DNA of 25,722 nt from Flammula alnicola. Its lineage: Eukaryota > Basidiomycota > Agaricomycetes > Agaricales > Strophariaceae. Numbering within the stretch: position 1 is the stretch's first letter; the number at the start of each line of letters is the position of its first letter. The stretch spans positions 1 to 25,722 of the forward strand of contig JADNRV010000539.1 in the NCBI GenBank assembly GCA_015499995.1, written 5' to 3'. Position numbers and translations under genes: made by a program. The notes beneath the pieces were generated by a model. The model saw only the letters and a program-made list of their open reading frames with translations. It ran no database searches and was not told where the DNA came from. Positions 22,647 to 25,722 of this stretch are shown one piece after another.

Positions 22647-23021
22647 ATGTCGACCAAGGAGTCCGAAAGGCACTCGTCAGCTCAGCAAACGCTTGACAGT
22701 AAGTCTGGCTTGCATTTATGAGGCTTACAGTCGATAATGTGATTAGTACTCTTTGATATTTCCCAGTTGCTAAATACCCAGATAGACAGAGCAACCCTCG
22801 CGACATGCATCGGAATGCTGGAGAACGGGGTCAATCCTGAGGCACTTGCTGTCCGTCTTGTTAATCGTCCTTGATCATGGCCAAGGCCATTCCGATTGTC
22901 AGCTAACCGTGAGACCTGTGTTTGATTAACCATCTAGGCCGTCATTCAAGAACTTCGGAGGGAGGGTGTGGCGTTGTCCACGACGCAACAATCGACAATG
23001 AACAGCAGCAATACGCGATAG
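22647..23021 (+). CDS. MZT1: MOZART1 (mitotic-spindle organizing protein 1)
   Basis: MOZART1 binds gamma-tubulin complex proteins and recruits or activates the gamma-tubulin ring complex at spindle poles. Three small exons (22647-22698, 22747-22850, 22938-23021), with introns of 48 and 87 nt, give 79 residues, the normal family size. The mature sequence contains [40 protein letters not shown] and, across the second intron, [15 protein letters not shown]. These match the family core ([35 protein letters not shown]). No single exon exceeds 35 codons, so automated ORF calling tends to miss it. Both splice junctions restore exactly the conserved spacing. Confidence 0.95.
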
Positions 23022-23550
23022 TGCCGCAGTAGCCCGCAGTGTGGTGCGAACCTCGAGGACAGATACAACTTACAAGGGCGGCACTCGCGTGATGGACTCC
23101 TCGGATCATCCTTGGCGTTAATCATAATGCTCGTCTTTCATTAATCTCATAGGAGCCGTCCTGCATGGGAGAAGGAGGACAGATGAGTAACAATACCTGA
23201 TGGTGTGTGCGGTACGATACCCATGTAAAGTGATGTGTAAAATAGTAAGCTTTGTTGAGAAAAAAGGATTACGCAAAACGGATGAGGTGCCTGTGCGGCA
23301 GAAGGGCCTAGTAAGCGGAGTTGTGGGACTCGCCAAATTTACAGTGCATACAAGTCCGTTACATTACCTTGTCCACATTGCCCAAGGTCTTGTTCATAAT
23401 CCCTGGGCTCGTCTGAGAACACTCTACAGCATCTTCTGAGCCCTCTCTTAACAACAATATCCCCTCTTGCGCCCTGGATCTTCGTCAGGCACCGAATCCC
23501 TGTCGCTGGGAGTCGAACCCATTTCTTACCACAAGCCCACTTGCTCGTTA
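23022..23550. other. Intergenic region upstream of the Zds-family gene
   Basis: About 530 bases with no supported gene. It should contain the Zds promoter. A short T-arm-like hairpin at 23507-23521 was examined and not accepted as a tRNA. Confidence 0.5.
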
Positions 23551-25722
23551 ATGGCCGCCCGACCCCTCCAACCATCTGAGTATGAGATTCAACGGGAAGT
23601 TGAGGCTCTTAGAGATCTCAGACGGCGTTCAGTCACCCCAGGTGCTCTCACCATTGACCCAGACCTGCCCAATCAGTCACCGCCTTCATCGCCAACAACA
23701 CACTGGGCAGGCAAACCTCCCATTTCCCCGATCTCTGCTGCAGACGTAGGCTCTGTTGGCAGCTTTGCTCAGGGCAGTTCGTCGTCTGATCGAAGTCATT
23801 CTGCGGGCAGCAGTCGTGTGGCGGATGGACCCAACAACCCTTCCGATGACCCCCTCCACCTCTTCTGGGTCCCAGCGAGCTTGCACCCCGAAATTGCCCC
23901 GGCCGAGTTTCGCGCTTTTCTGAAGGAACATGCACGATCGCCAGTGGATGGGTCTGATTCTTCTGCAACATCGTCGTCGCATTCTTCTTTGTCTTCCTCT
24001 TCAAGCCTTAGCCGGAAAAGGTCCATGCTGAGCAGGCAGTATCGGCCAAAGGAGAACGATGGCGTCGAGGACGAGAATATTGTTCCTCTCAAGAGAAACC
24101 GCAGCCTCTTATACCCGACAAATCCAGGGCCTCAGCTAACAATCAGCGATCTTCAAATGCTCGAGGAATTGGCAGAGGAGGCATCAGAAAGCGATGACCC
24201 CTCAAATTCAAAGTTAAGGAACGTGCTGAGAAGAAGCTTGAGTCTCAACTTGTCGCCATCTGGTTTGTGAAAAGAGTATTTTATTAAATTTCGCGCTAAT
24301 CAACGTCCATGACTTTCTAGCCGTCGAGATGATGGATGAAGTGCCAGACATGGGGACGAAGCTGATGCTCCAATCATCGTTCCTCCTCCTGGACAAATTT
24401 TGCGACGTGCTGCTCGGACGAAGATTCGCAAACCAGGTTTACCGGGTGACGGTGGTGGTCATCGGTTTGGGGCCTCGCGCAGGGGTAACGCAAAAGCTTC
24501 TCCTGCTCCAGCTGAACCAAGGACATCAAGCGACTTCTCTTCCAGCGATCATGGTGAAAACGAGTCGCCCGCCTTGCCTTTACGTCGGCACACACTCTCA
24601 GATGAAGGTTCTCAAGCTATACCCAGACCTGAATCGTACAGCGAAGAAACATCCATTTATGACGCATACGCGAGGGACGAAGACGAAGATGCTGCTTTTA
24701 CGCCGGTTCTTGTGACCGCTGCTCCGTCTTCTCCTCCCCCACAGGAACCTTTACCACTATCGATACAGGAACCACCTCAAATACCTATGCCTGATGAAGT
24801 TATATCCCCACAGCCTGAGAAGGCTGCACCCGTCCTTCATCAGCCACAACCTCAACGCCTTGCTGTACCACAGCCTGCACAAGACCAAGGCCCGCCCTCT
24901 CGCACTCCCTCTCCATCAGAGCCAGTCATCGAACGACCAATACCCGTGCAACCTCCACCTTCCTTCCTTTCTATCACACCGAGCCCACCAGCCCCGCATC
25001 GGAAGGAGAAAGGTGGGAAGGGTCTGTTTAAATGGGGAGGAGATAAAGGTGGGAAGAAGGGTCACAAAGATAAAGAACGCGAAAACCATGAACGTGCCGA
25101 AAAAGAGAAGGAATCTGGATTTTTTGGATCACTTTTTGGGAAGAAGAAGCAAGAATCGGAATACCAGTCGTCTATGACTGGTGGTACTTCTGGACGCGAG
25201 GCGGCTCAAGCTCTCCTGGGAGCCTCGAAGTCCTCAAAGTCGTATGTTCCACCAACTTCACCCGGCTTGGCCCCTGGAATTGGTGGAAACCCATACGCAA
25301 GATATCCAATACATGTCGAGAGAGCTATATACCGGCTGAGCCACATCAAACTTGCAAATCCAAGGCGTCCACTCTACGAGCAGGTTCTCATCAGCAATCT
25401 TATGTTCTGGTACCTTGGTGTTATTAATAAGGCCCAGAATCCTCCTTCTTCTCCGACAGCGCCAACGCCCAACGGAGCGCCAAATTCATCTACTGAACAA
25501 GATAATGAACAGGAGGAGAGAGAGAAGGCACAGAGAGAAAAGGAGCAGAAAGAGAAAGAGCAGAGGGAGAAAGCTGAAAAAGAACGACTGGAAAAGGAGC
25601 AGCGAGAGCGAGAGATAGAGATGAAGAAGAAGGAATCTGGGAGGCGTGGGTCGCTTACAAAAACACCTGTGGGCGGACCGCCAGGAGGACGTCGAGCAGA
25701 AATGCCTATTAAGGGACCTCAA
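23551..25722 (+). CDS. ZDS1: Zds1/Zds2-family protein, C-terminal end beyond the window, one frameshift
   Basis: In yeast Zds1/2 control the PP2A-Cdc55 phosphatase in polarity and mitotic entry. Exon 1 is 23551-24262; a 58-nt intron follows; exon 2 starts at 24321 and runs off the right edge. The N-terminal part has EYEIQREVEALRDLRRRSVT and HLFWVPASLHPEIAPAEFRA, typical of fungal Zds. A long Ser- and Pro-rich linker follows. The Zds C-terminal domain (about residues 562-607) reads YARYPIHVERAIYRLSHIKL, ANPRRPLYEQVLISNLMFWY, LGVINKA. After it comes a Glu/Lys/Arg-rich coiled-coil-like segment. Near the start of exon 2 the frame changes: a single missing G in the G-run at 24352-24355 (ATGGGGAC where ATGGGGGAC fits) joins DEVPDMG to DEADAPIIVPPP. 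From there one frame is open to 25722. ATG 23551 is the first in frame. Confidence 0.9.

Noticed and set aside
23507..23521. A tRNA T-arm-like hairpin (minus strand GGGTTCGACTCCC followed by GCGACAGG)
   Set aside because: No matching 5' acceptor strand, D-arm or paired anticodon stem is found within tRNA distance on the minus strand, so a tRNA gene is not supported.
23648..24092. Overlapping minus-strand open frames opposite the Zds gene
   Set aside because: They mirror the Ser-rich low-complexity coding sequence on the plus strand and show no recognisable domain.

Overview
The window is nuclear DNA of a filamentous basidiomycete, probably an Agaricomycete. Coding regions are split by many short GT-AG introns (about 48-90 nt, mostly 50-64) with branch-site-like CTAAT/CTAAC motifs. 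The recognisable proteins are all fungal, eukaryotic or mitochondrial housekeeping types, and there is nothing prokaryotic such as operons, CRISPR arrays or phage.

Layout, left to right: (1) a pantothenate synthetase gene (panC-like, minus strand), whose motifs are clear but whose frame is broken at about five places; (2) a TATA-driven coding-like stretch of unknown function; (3) the polarity factor Bud6/Aip3 (minus); (4) a tiny two-exon gene of unknown function; (5) a ten-exon Dcr2-type calcineurin-like phosphatase (minus), divergent from (6) the mitochondrial ribosomal protein uL23m; (7) a leucine-rich-repeat protein; (8) a Zap1-like C2H2 zinc-finger regulator; (9) an F-box protein with frame breaks (minus); (10) a short cytidylyltransferase-like protein whose HxGH motif is changed (minus); (11) a nine-exon FAD monooxygenase with a phenol-hydroxylase-type thioredoxin-like tail (minus); (12) a decayed hAT transposon between short inverted repeats; (13) the pre-60S factor Tma16 (minus), sharing a 121-bp promoter with (14) the gamma-tubulin-complex partner MOZART1; and (15) a Zds1/2-family protein that runs off the right edge.

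The genes form no evident pathway or cluster. Bud6, Zds and MOZART1 all concern polarity or mitosis, but they are spaced like ordinary neighbours. The most informative genome-wide signal is technical or evolutionary: four otherwise well-conserved genes (bud6, uL23m, the LRR gene, the Zds gene) each carry exactly one frameshift of minus one base, and each falls in a run of G (or C). In contrast, dcr2, the zinc-finger gene, the cytidylyltransferase-like gene, the monooxygenase, tma16 and mzt1 read cleanly through every splice junction. This points to homopolymer under-calling in the assembly for the single breaks. The panC-like and F-box genes, with clustered breaks, could be real pseudogenes. 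I did not find a clearly undescribed biological system. The best candidates for follow-up are the altered cytidylyltransferase and the cysteine-rich N-terminus of the Zap1-like factor.
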